A DNA stretch of 64,000 nt, taken from contig JAWKLG010000017.1 in the NCBI GenBank assembly GCA_041392845.1, forward strand, positions 62,001 through 126,000, given 5' to 3'. Every line of letters begins with the position of its first letter. Within the stretch, counting starts at the first letter, position 1. Shown in pieces: positions 54,128-62,087 of the stretch. Under the pieces are notes generated by a model. The model was not told where the DNA came from, did not search any database, and saw nothing but the letters and a program-made list of their open reading frames with translations. The translations under genes were made by a program, and so were the position numbers. The stretch is from JAGQWW01 sp041392845 (GTDB taxonomy: Bacteria; Bacteroidota; Bacteroidia; Chitinophagales; Saprospiraceae).

Positions 54128-54150
54128 ATTTCAGCGGTCCGGACGGGACT
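54115..54150. repeat. 36-bp direct repeat, right attachment site (attR-like)
   Basis: Perfect copy of 48798-48833. Its right 16 bases are the 3' end of the intact tRNA-Asp gene. Confidence 0.9.
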
Positions 54151-54208
54151 CGAACCCGCGACCCCATGCGTGACAGGCATGTATTCTAACCAACTGAACT
54201 ACCGGACC
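54135..54208 (-). tRNA. tRNA-Asp (GTC)
   Basis: 74 nt without an encoded CCA. The acceptor stem GGTCCGG / CCGGACC, T-loop GGTTCGAGTCC and anticodon loop CTGTCAC (anticodon GTC) are all visible. The 3' end serves as the integration site of the island. Confidence 0.96.
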
Positions 54209-54507
54209 TTTATCTTTATCAGCATTTCCTATTAGGAAATTTTCGTGCCAATTATTATTTCAGATTAGAACTTTTTCTATCCTTCTTTTCAAAAGCGAGG
54301 GCAAATGTAAAACGGTTTTTTAAACATTGCAATAGGTATCATAAATTTTTTAAAATTTTTTTTTCGATGACCGATACCTGAGGTCCTTTTGCTAATTTTG
54401 CGGACTTGATAATTGAGTCGCACGCGTTCAAGGCTCAATTCCTAAACTTATTTTCAAAAGGTCTGCTTCCAATGAAGCAAACCGGATTAACCACAAAACT
54501 GTGTATC

Positions 54508-55491
54508 ATGGTCTTTTTGGAGTTTGAAAAACCACTCGAGATCCTCTTTGAACAATTGGAGAAGATCAAACAAGTGGGAGAAGAGGGAGAGATCGATGTG
54601 ACGGAAATGGTAAAGGAGCTCGAAGGAAAAATAAAAGCTAAGCGAAAAGAAATATACGAAAACCTGAATGGCTGGCAAAAAGTACAATTGTCCCGCCATC
54701 CCGAACGTCCCTACACCTTATATTACATCAACCAGATGTGCCGCAAGTTCGTCGAACTACACGGCGACCGTTATTTTAAAGACGATAAAGCCATTATCGG
54801 TGGTATCGGAAACCTTGACGGACAGACTGTAGTCATCATCGGACATCAAAAAGGAGTCAATACCAAATTGCGCCAATACCGCAACTTCGGAATGGCCAAC
54901 CCGGAAGGATACCGCAAAGCACTTCGCCTGATGAAATTGGCTGAGCGTTTTGGATTCCCGGTGGTTACCCTTATCGATACTCCGGGTGCTTATCCTGGTA
55001 TCGAGGCTGAAGAAAGAGGCCAGGCTGAAGCCATCGCCAGAAACCTGATGGAGATGTCTCAACTAAGAGTTCCCATTGTTTGTTGTGTAATTGGTGAAGG
55101 TGCTTCCGGCGGAGCCATCGGAATCGGTGTTGGAGACCGTGTTTTCATGTTGGAAAACACCTGGTATTCCGTAATTTCTCCAGAATCATGCTCCTCTATC
55201 CTATGGCGTAGCTGGGACTATAAAGAACAAGCTGCAGAAGCACTTAAGTTGACTGCCGATGATATGCAAGGATTTGGCATCATCGACGACATCATCCGCG
55301 AACCAGTGGGTGGTGCACATACAGAGCCTGAAAGCATGGCCAAAATACTGAAGCGTTATCTGAAGAAAGCAATTGCTGAGCTCAATGAAATGACGCCGGA
55401 AGAAAGAATTGATGCAAGAATTGCAAAATATTCTGCTATCGGGGAATACGAGATCATGGATTTGCCCATAGCAGAAGCAAAATCAAAATAA
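54508..55491 (+). CDS. accA: Acetyl-CoA carboxylase carboxyltransferase subunit alpha
   Basis: 327 residues. With AccD it transfers the carboxyl group from biotin to acetyl-CoA, making malonyl-CoA for fatty acid synthesis. Family blocks: LEFEKPLEIL at the N-terminus, HPERPYTLYYI, KGVNTKLRQYRNFGM, PVVTLIDTPGAYPGIEAEERGQ (cut here), GEGASGGAIGIGVGD and SPESCSSILWRSWDYKEQA. A frame runs upstream to 54406, but the ATG at 54508 gives MVFLEFEKPL, the expected start. A TAATTTTG -7-like box lies at 54393-54400. The gap 54209-54507 holds only this. Confidence 0.95.
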   Translation: MVFLEFEKPLEILFEQLEKIKQVGEEGEIDVTEMVKELEGKIKAKRKEIYENLNGWQKVQLSRHPERPYTLYYINQMCRKFVELHGDRYFKDDKAIIGGIGNLDGQTVVIIGHQKGVNTKLRQYRNFGMANPEGYRKALRLMKLAERFGFPVVTLIDTPGAYPGIEAEERGQAEAIARNLMEMSQLRVPIVCCVIGEGASGGAIGIGVGDRVFMLENTWYSVISPESCSSILWRSWDYKEQAAEALKLTADDMQGFGIIDDIIREPVGGAHTEPESMAKILKRYLKKAIAELNEMTPEERIDARIAKYSAIGEYEIMDLPIAEAKSK

Positions 55492-55585
55492 TAACTGAAA
55501 GGAAGGAACTTGGATTGAAACACCTGCTCTGACACCCTCCCAAGCCAATTGACATTCCTGACCTTTTTGTCAATGCGTTAGCAAC

Positions 55586-56137
55586 ATGAATTCAATTGAA
55601 AAAATAAAACGCAGGCTTTATGAGTATTACCTCAAAAAAGCATTGCAGGGTCCGGAGGTAAAGCGGAAATCCCTCAGCCTCCAACAGGCCAAAAGTATAG
55701 GCATCCTTTTCGAAGCAACCCATTTGGACGAAAAACAAATCGTCGAGAAGTTTGCTGCCCGCTTAAAAAAGGAACAGAAAAAGGTAGAACTGTTGGGTTA
55801 TTTCCATTCCAAACAAGAGAGTGAAAACTTTCCCTTTTCCCATTTCAATAAAAAAGACCTTGACTTTGCTCTTCGCCCCAAAAGTGAAGACGTAAAAAGC
55901 TTTATTAATACTAACTTTGACCTCTTAATTTGTATCAACACGAGGGAATTGTTGCCGATGCATTATATCGCCTCCTGCTCCAAAGCAGGATTCAGAATTG
56001 GCCCGGCTTCAGAACGGACTTCTTCCTACGATATGATGATTGATACCAAAAGACCGGAAGACATTCAGTACTTCCTGCAGCAAATGGAATTTTTCTTAAA
56101 TAAAATGACACCACAAAATGAACCAACGCCAGCTTAA
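55586..56137 (+). CDS. DUF6913 family protein
   Basis: 183 residues. A basic helical N-terminus (KIKRRLYEYYLKKALQG) is followed by an alpha/beta domain with blocks SIGILFEATHLDE and FDLLICINTRELLPMHYIASC. It resembles the Bacteroidota DUF6913 family, whose genes commonly sit directly before dapA, as here (20-base overlap). Function unknown. Confidence 0.8.
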   Translation: MNSIEKIKRRLYEYYLKKALQGPEVKRKSLSLQQAKSIGILFEATHLDEKQIVEKFAARLKKEQKKVELLGYFHSKQESENFPFSHFNKKDLDFALRPKSEDVKSFINTNFDLLICINTRELLPMHYIASCSKAGFRIGPASERTSSYDMMIDTKRPEDIQYFLQQMEFFLNKMTPQNEPTPA

Positions 56138-57011
56138 AGGAACAGGAGTAGCACTTGTAACACCATTTAAAAATGGCAAAGTAGATTTTGATGCGCTGGA
56201 AAAGGTGATCGAACATTGTATCGATGGTGGCGTTGATTTTTTGGTTTCTTTGGGTACAACCGGAGAAGCCATTACACTTACCTCCGATGAGTGTCGACAG
56301 GTTTTTGATTTCACTTTGAAAGTAAACAATGGTCGCCTGCCCATGGTAGTAGGATTCTTTGGAGGAAACGACACTGCCAACCTCATTCGGAGAATCAACA
56401 ATTTTAATTTTGACGGCTTCGATGCCATGATGTCTAGTGGACCAGCATACAATAAACCGACTCAAGAAGGATTTTACCAGCATTTCATGGCCATGCAGGA
56501 GCATGCTCCACTTCCTGTTATTATTTACAATGTTCCGGGAAGGACGGCTTCTAATATTTCCGGAGAAACCATTGTCCGTTTGGCACATGCCAGTGAAAAA
56601 TTTATCGCAGTTAAAGAAGCATCCGGAGATTTGAATCAGGCCATGCATATTTTGAAATACAAACCAGACAGTTTCGAGGTTTTATCAGGTGATGATCAAT
56701 TGACCTTGCCTTTGCTGGCCTGTGGAGCTAATGGAGTAATTTCAGTAATTGCCAATGCTTTCCCTTATCAGTTTTCTACTATGGTAAGAGCAGGATTGGA
56801 GAGAGATTTCCAAAAAGCAAAGATGTACAACGATATGCTCCTGGATGTTCATCCTTGGTTGTACAACGATGGAAACCCTTGTGGAATAAAGGCTGCTATG
56901 AATATTTTAGGTTTCTGTGAAAATGAGCTTCGCCTTCCACTGGTACCTGTAGGTGAAGACACATATGCTCATTTAAAAAAGGAAATGGAGCCCTTATTGG
57001 TTAAGGCCTAA
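56118..57011 (+). CDS. dapA: 4-hydroxy-tetrahydrodipicolinate synthase
   Basis: 297 residues. It condenses pyruvate with aspartate semialdehyde in lysine and diaminopimelate synthesis. Motifs: GTGVALVTPFKNGKVD, the pyruvate-binding SLGTTGEA, the proton-relay Tyr in VIIYNVPGRTASN and the Schiff-base Lys in FIAVKEASGD. Normal length for a TIM-barrel DapA. It overlaps the DUF6913-like gene by 20 bases and is translated in another frame. Confidence 0.96.
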   Translation: MNQRQLKGTGVALVTPFKNGKVDFDALEKVIEHCIDGGVDFLVSLGTTGEAITLTSDECRQVFDFTLKVNNGRLPMVVGFFGGNDTANLIRRINNFNFDGFDAMMSSGPAYNKPTQEGFYQHFMAMQEHAPLPVIIYNVPGRTASNISGETIVRLAHASEKFIAVKEASGDLNQAMHILKYKPDSFEVLSGDDQLTLPLLACGANGVISVIANAFPYQFSTMVRAGLERDFQKAKMYNDMLLDVHPWLYNDGNPCGIKAAMNILGFCENELRLPLVPVGEDTYAHLKKEMEPLLVKA

Positions 57012-57111
57012 TGATTTTCAAATAGAATTATTAATCATTTGATAATCAGGTGTTCATACTAGCTTAACAAAAAGCTGCCAACTTGCGTCCTAAAATCTAA
57101 CGGACGTATCC

Positions 57112-58029
57112 ATGAAACGTGAACTTGAAATTGTAGTCATCTCTGATGTACATTTAGGTACTTATGGCTGCCATGCAAAAGAGTTATTGGCTTATTTAAA
57201 AAGTATCAAGCCGGACAAGTTGATCCTCAATGGAGACTTTGTCGATATGTGGCAGTTTAAAAAGAGTTTCTTTCCAAAAGAACACATAGCGGTTATACAA
57301 CAAATCCTGAAGATGTCGGTCAAAGGGACCAAGGTTTATTACATCACAGGAAACCACGACGATGCCCTTCGCAGATATTCTGACTTCTCATCAGGTAATA
57401 TTCACTTGCGCGACAAGCTCATTCTTCAACTCAACGATAAAAAGTACTGGATTTTCCATGGTGACATCTTTGATGTGTTCATTCAGTATTCTCCTTGGTT
57501 GGCTCGTCTGGGCGGCAAAGGTTACGACTGGTTGATAGTTTTCAATCGTTTTGTCAACAACATCAGAGTGAAGTTTGGTATGTCTCGCCTTTCACTTGCT
57601 AAAAAGGTAAAAAGCAGTGTAAAGGAAGCTGTAAAGTTCATTGCTGATTTTGAAAATACCGCTATTCAACTGGCAGCTGAGCAGGATTATGATTGTGTAA
57701 TTTGCGGACACATCCACCGTCCTCAAATGCGAACCGTTAAAACCTCAAAAGGGAATGTTTGCTATATGAATTCAGGCGATTGGGTAGAAAACCTTACAGC
57801 GCTTGAGTACAATTGGGGCGAATGGACTTTGTTTGAATACAATGAAATCGACTTTGAAGTGGTGAACCCAAAATTGAACGTGAAGGAGAAAAAGTCAAAA
57901 GACAAAAAAGAAATGGTTCACAAAACCCGTGAAGCGGTAATGGCTAAAATCGTTGATGCTGAACACTTTGGAAAAGTTAGAGCACTAAAAAACACGCCTG
58001 CTTCGAAGGTACAAGGCCAGAATACTTAA
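57112..58029 (+). CDS. lpxH: UDP-2,3-diacylglucosamine diphosphatase-like phosphoesterase
   Basis: 305-residue calcineurin-like phosphoesterase. Metal motifs: VISDVHLGTYGCHAKE, LNGDFVDMWQFKK, ITGNHDDALRRY, WIFHGDIFD and CGHIHRPQM. This matches the LpxH-type family that removes UMP from UDP-diacylglucosamine in lipid A synthesis. It is longer than classic LpxH (about 240), with a basic Lys-rich C-terminal tail that may bind membrane. The end overlaps the 3' end of the frameshifted CotH gene. Confidence 0.85.
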   Translation: MKRELEIVVISDVHLGTYGCHAKELLAYLKSIKPDKLILNGDFVDMWQFKKSFFPKEHIAVIQQILKMSVKGTKVYYITGNHDDALRRYSDFSSGNIHLRDKLILQLNDKKYWIFHGDIFDVFIQYSPWLARLGGKGYDWLIVFNRFVNNIRVKFGMSRLSLAKKVKSSVKEAVKFIADFENTAIQLAAEQDYDCVICGHIHRPQMRTVKTSKGNVCYMNSGDWVENLTALEYNWGEWTLFEYNEIDFEVVNPKLNVKEKKSKDKKEMVHKTREAVMAKIVDAEHFGKVRALKNTPASKVQGQNT

Positions 58030-58263
58030 AAGTATTATAGCCAACAATCCACCTATCTCCATCCAAAGTTTTTGTTGATACTGGATGATGCTGGTAACAT
58101 AAAAGGGGTTCCCTGTATTAGGAGTGCCCCATCCTTTTCTCAACTCCCAATTTCCTTTTCGGCTGTTGTCCAGACTGGGCAGTAATAAAGCCAGGGTAAA
58201 AATGGAATCCATCGGTTGCAAATCGTAATGTACTGAATCGATGTAGGCTCCATTATCCGAAAA
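57985..58263 (-). pseudogene. Displaced 3' end of the CotH gene (after frameshift)
   Basis: In the next reading frame the CotH protein continues naturally: SDNGAYIDSVHYDLQPMDS completes the lamin-tail domain, followed by about 50 residues and a C-terminal membrane segment with basic end (IGGLLAIILLSILALYLRS). The break sits in a run of five A's at 58260-58264; adding one base rejoins both frames. Overlaps the lpxH gene end by 45 bases. Confidence 0.85.
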
Positions 58264-60323
58264 AGGGAAATATTTTCCTCCCGTTTATCCAGTCCAAAAT
58301 TGAAACTGCCTACCACTCCGTAGGCATTTGGATAAACTTTTACGAAAGCTGCAGAGTCTTCACATATTATCGCATAATCTTTTGGAGGAATCAAAAATGA
58401 AGGCAATCGGATGGCATGTTTTTTATCCGCAAGAATCCAGTTATGAAGCTGAATGGTTGAGTCAGAATCATTGTACAACTCAATCCAGTCTTCTGTCTTG
58501 TTGTTGTTGCAGGAGATTTCGTTGATCATCAATTTTCCTTCGAGGGGATGCCGATAAGGCTCGAAGATTGCTTTAATTTTATAAATATCCTTTTCAATCG
58601 CTAAATCCAAAATCGGATTAAATGCATCTCCTTCTATTCCTTCCCAATGAGAAAATCGATGTCCAAAATTGGGCCTTGCCTCTATTTGTTGAAGGGTATT
58701 TTTAAAATAAAATCCTTTAAAAACTCCGGGCTTTAGGTGCAAATGTTGATTCAAATATACCTGGCCGCCTTCCAATGTTTCAATTTGAATTTCGACTGCT
58801 TTTTCTTTTTTAAAAAAGCTTGCCAAATGCTGACGACAATATGCAGGTCGATTCAAAGCAAAATCACGCAAAACCTGAACTTCATCTTTCCATTTGGATT
58901 CAGAAAGTCGCCAGCGTTTTAATTGGCGCGGCATTTCCGGCAAGTACAAATTATAGAAAGAATCAATTTTTGCCAAGACTACTTTTTCAGAAAAGCAACT
59001 ATTTAAATGATCACAATACCTGTTCAAAAAAGCATTTCTAAAGTCTTCATTTTCCAGAAGTTTCCTTAAAATAAAAGTACTCCAGGCAGGATTCGGCCAG
59101 GAATTGCCATTTGCAGCAGTATGGAATGCAAGGCTGTTTTCTTTGTAAGCATCCGACCTGTGTAATCCAAATCCCCAATCTGTATCGTATAATATCCATC
59201 GCCATTTACCATCTGGAGTGGCAGGTCGCCAAAACTTGATATTCCCCCCGGCATCTTTATTATCAAAATAAATCTGAGCAATTTTATAGTTCATAAAATT
59301 GTCCACATCCATCATGGTAGCGACAGAATCGAAAGCAACGGAGTCTTTGAGATTATGACTTTTTAAATAGTCCAAAAGGCCGAAATAATGTTTTCGGCTA
59401 CCATAATTCCGCTCAATATTGTGCTCCATAATCTCCAGGCTATCCTTATCTACTTCTGAATGGGATTGAAGGAAATGACGGTTCACTTTTTCCCTGATAT
59501 TGTAAATGCCCCAATACTCTCCGTTGATATACACATGGGAAGGAGTAGATGCTTGTTTTTCCAAATCCCAATCATCCACCAAGCTGGTCATTAAAGCATC
59601 TCTAAAATGGGTATGTCCAAAATCTCCTCCACTGTTTCTAAAGACCAGGTATTTGTATTTCTTGGGCTGATCAGGACCAAACACCTTTTCTTTTATCCTC
59701 TTTTTTCCATATTGTTTTCTGGCAACTATGGCAAAAGATTTTTGAGGCAGGAGCCTGCTCAATCCTCCAAAAATTCTGAAACCAATTCGCGAATTAAACC
59801 AATCATTTCCGCTTGGTTCAAACAACTGAATATGCGCTGGCACTTCTATTCTGGTCCAAAAATTTGCGCCAGGTTTCTTGTAAAGCGAATCTATAGTTCT
59901 TGGTCCACTGCGATACATTCCATCTATGGGATCGAACAACACAGAAGGAGGAATAGCAAGGGATGCGATGGGAAAAGTTCCCTTAGGTTCGCCTATAAAA
60001 TAGGATTCGAGAAAACTAACAGAGCGTTCGCTTCCGCGAATGGCCACCGTTCGCAAGACCGTATTCTCCTGAATGGAAATGGGTGCTGAGTATCGTTTGG
60101 CGGAAGCACTGTTTGGTTCATCACCATTGGTAGTATATAAAATTACTGCACCCGGCAAACTGCTTAACTTAACCTGAATGGCTTCATCATAAAATCCACC
60201 TCGAAGAGAGTAAGTTACTTCAAATGGCACTTTATTGGTTCTATCCATTACAGATTGACCGACAGCGTGCAGGCTGAAAAAACAAGCCAACACCAAGGTG
60301 TAGATTTGAAGAAGTTTGCTCAC
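58140..60323 (-). CDS. CotH kinase / lamin-tail surface protein, frameshifted at 3' end
   Basis: Reading frame of 727 codons. A signal peptide (LVLACFFSLHAVGQS) is followed by a chitobiase-like domain (about 35-105: FYDEAIQVKLSS, TNGDEPNSASAKRYSAPI), a CotH kinase-like domain (about 150-480: YKYLVFRNSGGDF, YINGEYWGIYNIREKVN, WRWILYDTDWGFGL), an InlB-type repeat and a lamin-tail domain (INEISCNNNKTEDWIELYND). After about residue 687 the frame is wrong and ends in unrelated residues. The true 3' part lies in the next frame at 57985-58263. CotH domains phosphorylate proteins in spores, but surface roles are unknown here. Confidence 0.85.
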   Translation of the reverse strand: MSKLLQIYTLVLACFFSLHAVGQSVMDRTNKVPFEVTYSLRGGFYDEAIQVKLSSLPGAVILYTTNGDEPNSASAKRYSAPISIQENTVLRTVAIRGSERSVSFLESYFIGEPKGTFPIASLAIPPSVLFDPIDGMYRSGPRTIDSLYKKPGANFWTRIEVPAHIQLFEPSGNDWFNSRIGFRIFGGLSRLLPQKSFAIVARKQYGKKRIKEKVFGPDQPKKYKYLVFRNSGGDFGHTHFRDALMTSLVDDWDLEKQASTPSHVYINGEYWGIYNIREKVNRHFLQSHSEVDKDSLEIMEHNIERNYGSRKHYFGLLDYLKSHNLKDSVAFDSVATMMDVDNFMNYKIAQIYFDNKDAGGNIKFWRPATPDGKWRWILYDTDWGFGLHRSDAYKENSLAFHTAANGNSWPNPAWSTFILRKLLENEDFRNAFLNRYCDHLNSCFSEKVVLAKIDSFYNLYLPEMPRQLKRWRLSESKWKDEVQVLRDFALNRPAYCRQHLASFFKKEKAVEIQIETLEGGQVYLNQHLHLKPGVFKGFYFKNTLQQIEARPNFGHRFSHWEGIEGDAFNPILDLAIEKDIYKIKAIFEPYRHPLEGKLMINEISCNNNKTEDWIELYNDSDSTIQLHNWILADKKHAIRLPSFLIPPKDYAIICEDSAAFVKVYPNAYGVVGSFNFGLDKREENISLFRIMEPTSIQYITICNRWIPFLPWLYYCPVWTTAEKEIGS

Positions 60324-60339
60324 TGGTATGTTTTGTCAA

Positions 60340-60377
60340 AAAAGACCGAAGGATTCGCGGGTCAGCGAATCCTTCGG
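60340..60377 (-). terminator. Intrinsic terminator after the cupin-like gene
   Basis: A perfect 13-bp stem (60346-60358 with 60365-60377, core CCGAAGGATTCGC) with a 6-base loop. On the minus strand it is followed by TCTTTTTT. It lies 45 bases after the cupin-like gene and just before the CotH start. Confidence 0.9.
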
Positions 60378-60422
60378 AAGCTTCTACAAATGTAGAAATA
60401 TTCAGTCTTGTAAAAAACGAGT

Positions 60423-61277
60423 TTAAGCTGGTTGAGCTTCTTCTGCACGTTTTTTAGCCAAGTCTTCTTTCATTTTTCTCCAGTCATCTCCCATCAGTCG
60501 GTTCATACCTTTATCCACTACAAAGTGGCGAGCGATATTTACCAAACCTTTTGCACGACGAACGTAAGATTCGTTGGCACGCTGGTTCATAGAGAAACCG
60601 GTATCGGTGTACTCAATATAATGCCAGTGTCCACTCGGCATAAAGATGGTTTCTCCGGGATGCAGGTAACATTCATACCCCCATGCATTTCTCAAAGCAG
60701 GGAATTTGTCGTAATCCGGATCGTTTACATTGATGTAGCTGGCAACTGTAAACGGATGTTGGTAGAGTCTCGTAGACATTTCAGGTGGAAACAGAACAAT
60801 TCGTTTTCTTCCTACAAACTGGCTAAGGAAAATATGAGCCAGGTCAATGTCATAATGTAGGGCAACTTTAGAACCTTGTCCACCAAAGAACATAAAAGGA
60901 AACTCCTTATACACGCCATCCATTACATCGACATAGCGGTAGTCCTCTCTCAACTCCGGTGCATGGTTGATGATGTTAAATAGGAACATCCTAAGGTCGG
61001 TTGGTCCTTGTTCAATAGCTTCCAGGAACTCGCGGAAAGGAATTTTCTTATCCGGAGTCATGTAGCCTTTTCCGGGCTTGGAATAATTTGCAGAAAAAAC
61101 AGGAACCAGAAGGTCGCCATAGTTTTCTTTAAAGAATTCCATTGTCCACTTCTCTTTTGCGGGCCACTGGTCCATTAGATCTGTAAGGATCACTGGTTTT
61201 TGAGGTTCAAGGTATTGTTCGTTGAATTCCTCTTTTGTAAGTCCCGCTTTTCTTTCGACAGGTTGAAGGGTCAACAT
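60423..61277 (-). CDS. Cupin-like (JmjC/cupin_8) domain protein
   Basis: 284 residues of the cupin_8/JmjC-like dioxygenase fold. Fe(II)-binding residues are visible as His-x-Asp in VALHYDIDLAHIF and a distal His in FMPSGHWHYIEY; the 2-oxoglutarate-binding Lys region fits GRKRIVLFPPEM. Such enzymes hydroxylate proteins or small molecules. The N-terminal block FNEQYLEPQKPVILTDLMDQ is typical. The gene is alone on the minus strand with its own terminator. Confidence 0.88.
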   Translation of the reverse strand: MLTLQPVERKAGLTKEEFNEQYLEPQKPVILTDLMDQWPAKEKWTMEFFKENYGDLLVPVFSANYSKPGKGYMTPDKKIPFREFLEAIEQGPTDLRMFLFNIINHAPELREDYRYVDVMDGVYKEFPFMFFGGQGSKVALHYDIDLAHIFLSQFVGRKRIVLFPPEMSTRLYQHPFTVASYINVNDPDYDKFPALRNAWGYECYLHPGETIFMPSGHWHYIEYTDTGFSMNQRANESYVRRAKGLVNIARHFVVDKGMNRLMGDDWRKMKEDLAKKRAEEAQPA

Positions 61278-61429
61278 ATTTTTTCAATTTTTCGTTTTGA
61301 AAATTGACAATTTGGGAAGCAAAATTAATAACTATTGCCTGTAGTTTGATAATTAAATTGTCATAAAAATATTTTAAAGTTGGCTTTTTTCATAGTTAAA
61401 AGGGAGAACAATGGTTCGAGGAAAGATGT

Positions 61430-61459
61430 TTTGGAAAATAGAAATTAATCGTATCTTTG
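61430..61459 (+). promoter_or_regulatory. Strong Bacteroidota promoter of rimP-nusA-infB
   Basis: TTTG (61430-61433), an 18-base spacer and TATCTTTG (61452-61459), a near-perfect -33/-7 pair. Transcription should start near 61466, 69 bases before rimP. Confidence 0.8.
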
Positions 61460-61479
61460 CGCCACGTTAGATAACACTC

Positions 61480-61513
61480 AAAGAGGGAACGTTACAACGA
61501 TTCCCTCTTTTTA
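61480..61513 (+). terminator. Leader hairpin (attenuator-like) before rimP
   Basis: A perfect 10-bp stem (61480-61489 with 61501-61510, AAAGAGGGAA / TTCCCTCTTT), extended by an inner CGTT/AACG pair and followed by T's. It lies in the untranslated leader, 24 bases before the rimP ATG, and looks like an intrinsic terminator used for attenuation or feedback. Confidence 0.6.
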
Positions 61514-61534
61514 TTATGTATAATTTCAGTCTAC

Positions 61535-62002
61535 ATGACAGAACGGATTGAAAACCTTTTGGCCAAAAAATTTGAGGAACCAGAATTTGCAGATTGTTTT
61601 TTGGTCGACATACAGTTATCAGCTTCCAAAAAGCTGGAAGTGTTCGTAGATTGCGATAACGGCCTAACACTGGACAAGTGCAGGCTGATTAGCAGGTACC
61701 TTGAAAGTTATATTGACGAAGGAAGTTGGTTAGGTGAAAAATACACCATAGAAGTTTCCTCTCCCGGAATTGGAAGACCCTTGACTTTGTTTAGACAGTA
61801 TAAAAACAATGTAGGGCGAAACCTTGAAATAACTCCAGAGGATGGAAAGAAATTGGAAGGGAAGTTGTTGGAGGTTACAGAAGAAAAAATTCTGCTCGAA
61901 GCAAAGATGCGTGTAGAAGGGAAAAAACGAATGGAATTGAAAAATGTGGAAATCCCCTTTTCCAACATTAAGAAGGCCAAAGTAAAAGTTTCGTTTAAAT
62001 AA
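61535..62002 (+). CDS. rimP: Ribosome maturation factor RimP
   Basis: 155 residues. It helps 30S subunit assembly. Blocks: FVDCDNGLTLDKCRLISRYL and the strongly conserved YTIEVSSPGIGRPLT, then FRQYKNNVGR, and a C-terminal SH3-like barrel. Normal length. It is first in the rimP-nusA-infB operon, after a strong promoter and leader hairpin. nusA follows by 85 bases. Confidence 0.95.
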   Translation: MTERIENLLAKKFEEPEFADCFLVDIQLSASKKLEVFVDCDNGLTLDKCRLISRYLESYIDEGSWLGEKYTIEVSSPGIGRPLTLFRQYKNNVGRNLEITPEDGKKLEGKLLEVTEEKILLEAKMRVEGKKRMELKNVEIPFSNIKKAKVKVSFK

Positions 62003-62087
62003 GTCCGGAAAGCTCGTTCTGAAATCAAATTTCAGGCAGCAAATAAAGACCGGAAAAGGTTTAATTAATAGTTTAAAAAATATAGAT

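Larger units (their letters stand above)
48798..54150. mobile_element. Putative genomic island at tRNA-Asp, 5.35 kb
   Basis: Bounded by the 36-bp direct repeats. The content is accessory and AT-rich: a HEPN-type gene, two unknown genes, gene remnants including Abi with its likely structured RNA, and two duplicated lipoproteins. No integrase, recombinase, relaxase or phage gene is visible, so it is either a decayed element or a satellite that uses a helper integrase. Confidence 0.75.

Noticed and set aside
56118..56137. Frameshift between the DUF6913-like gene and dapA
   Set aside because: Both proteins are complete with normal ends; the 20-base overlap is a natural coupled arrangement.
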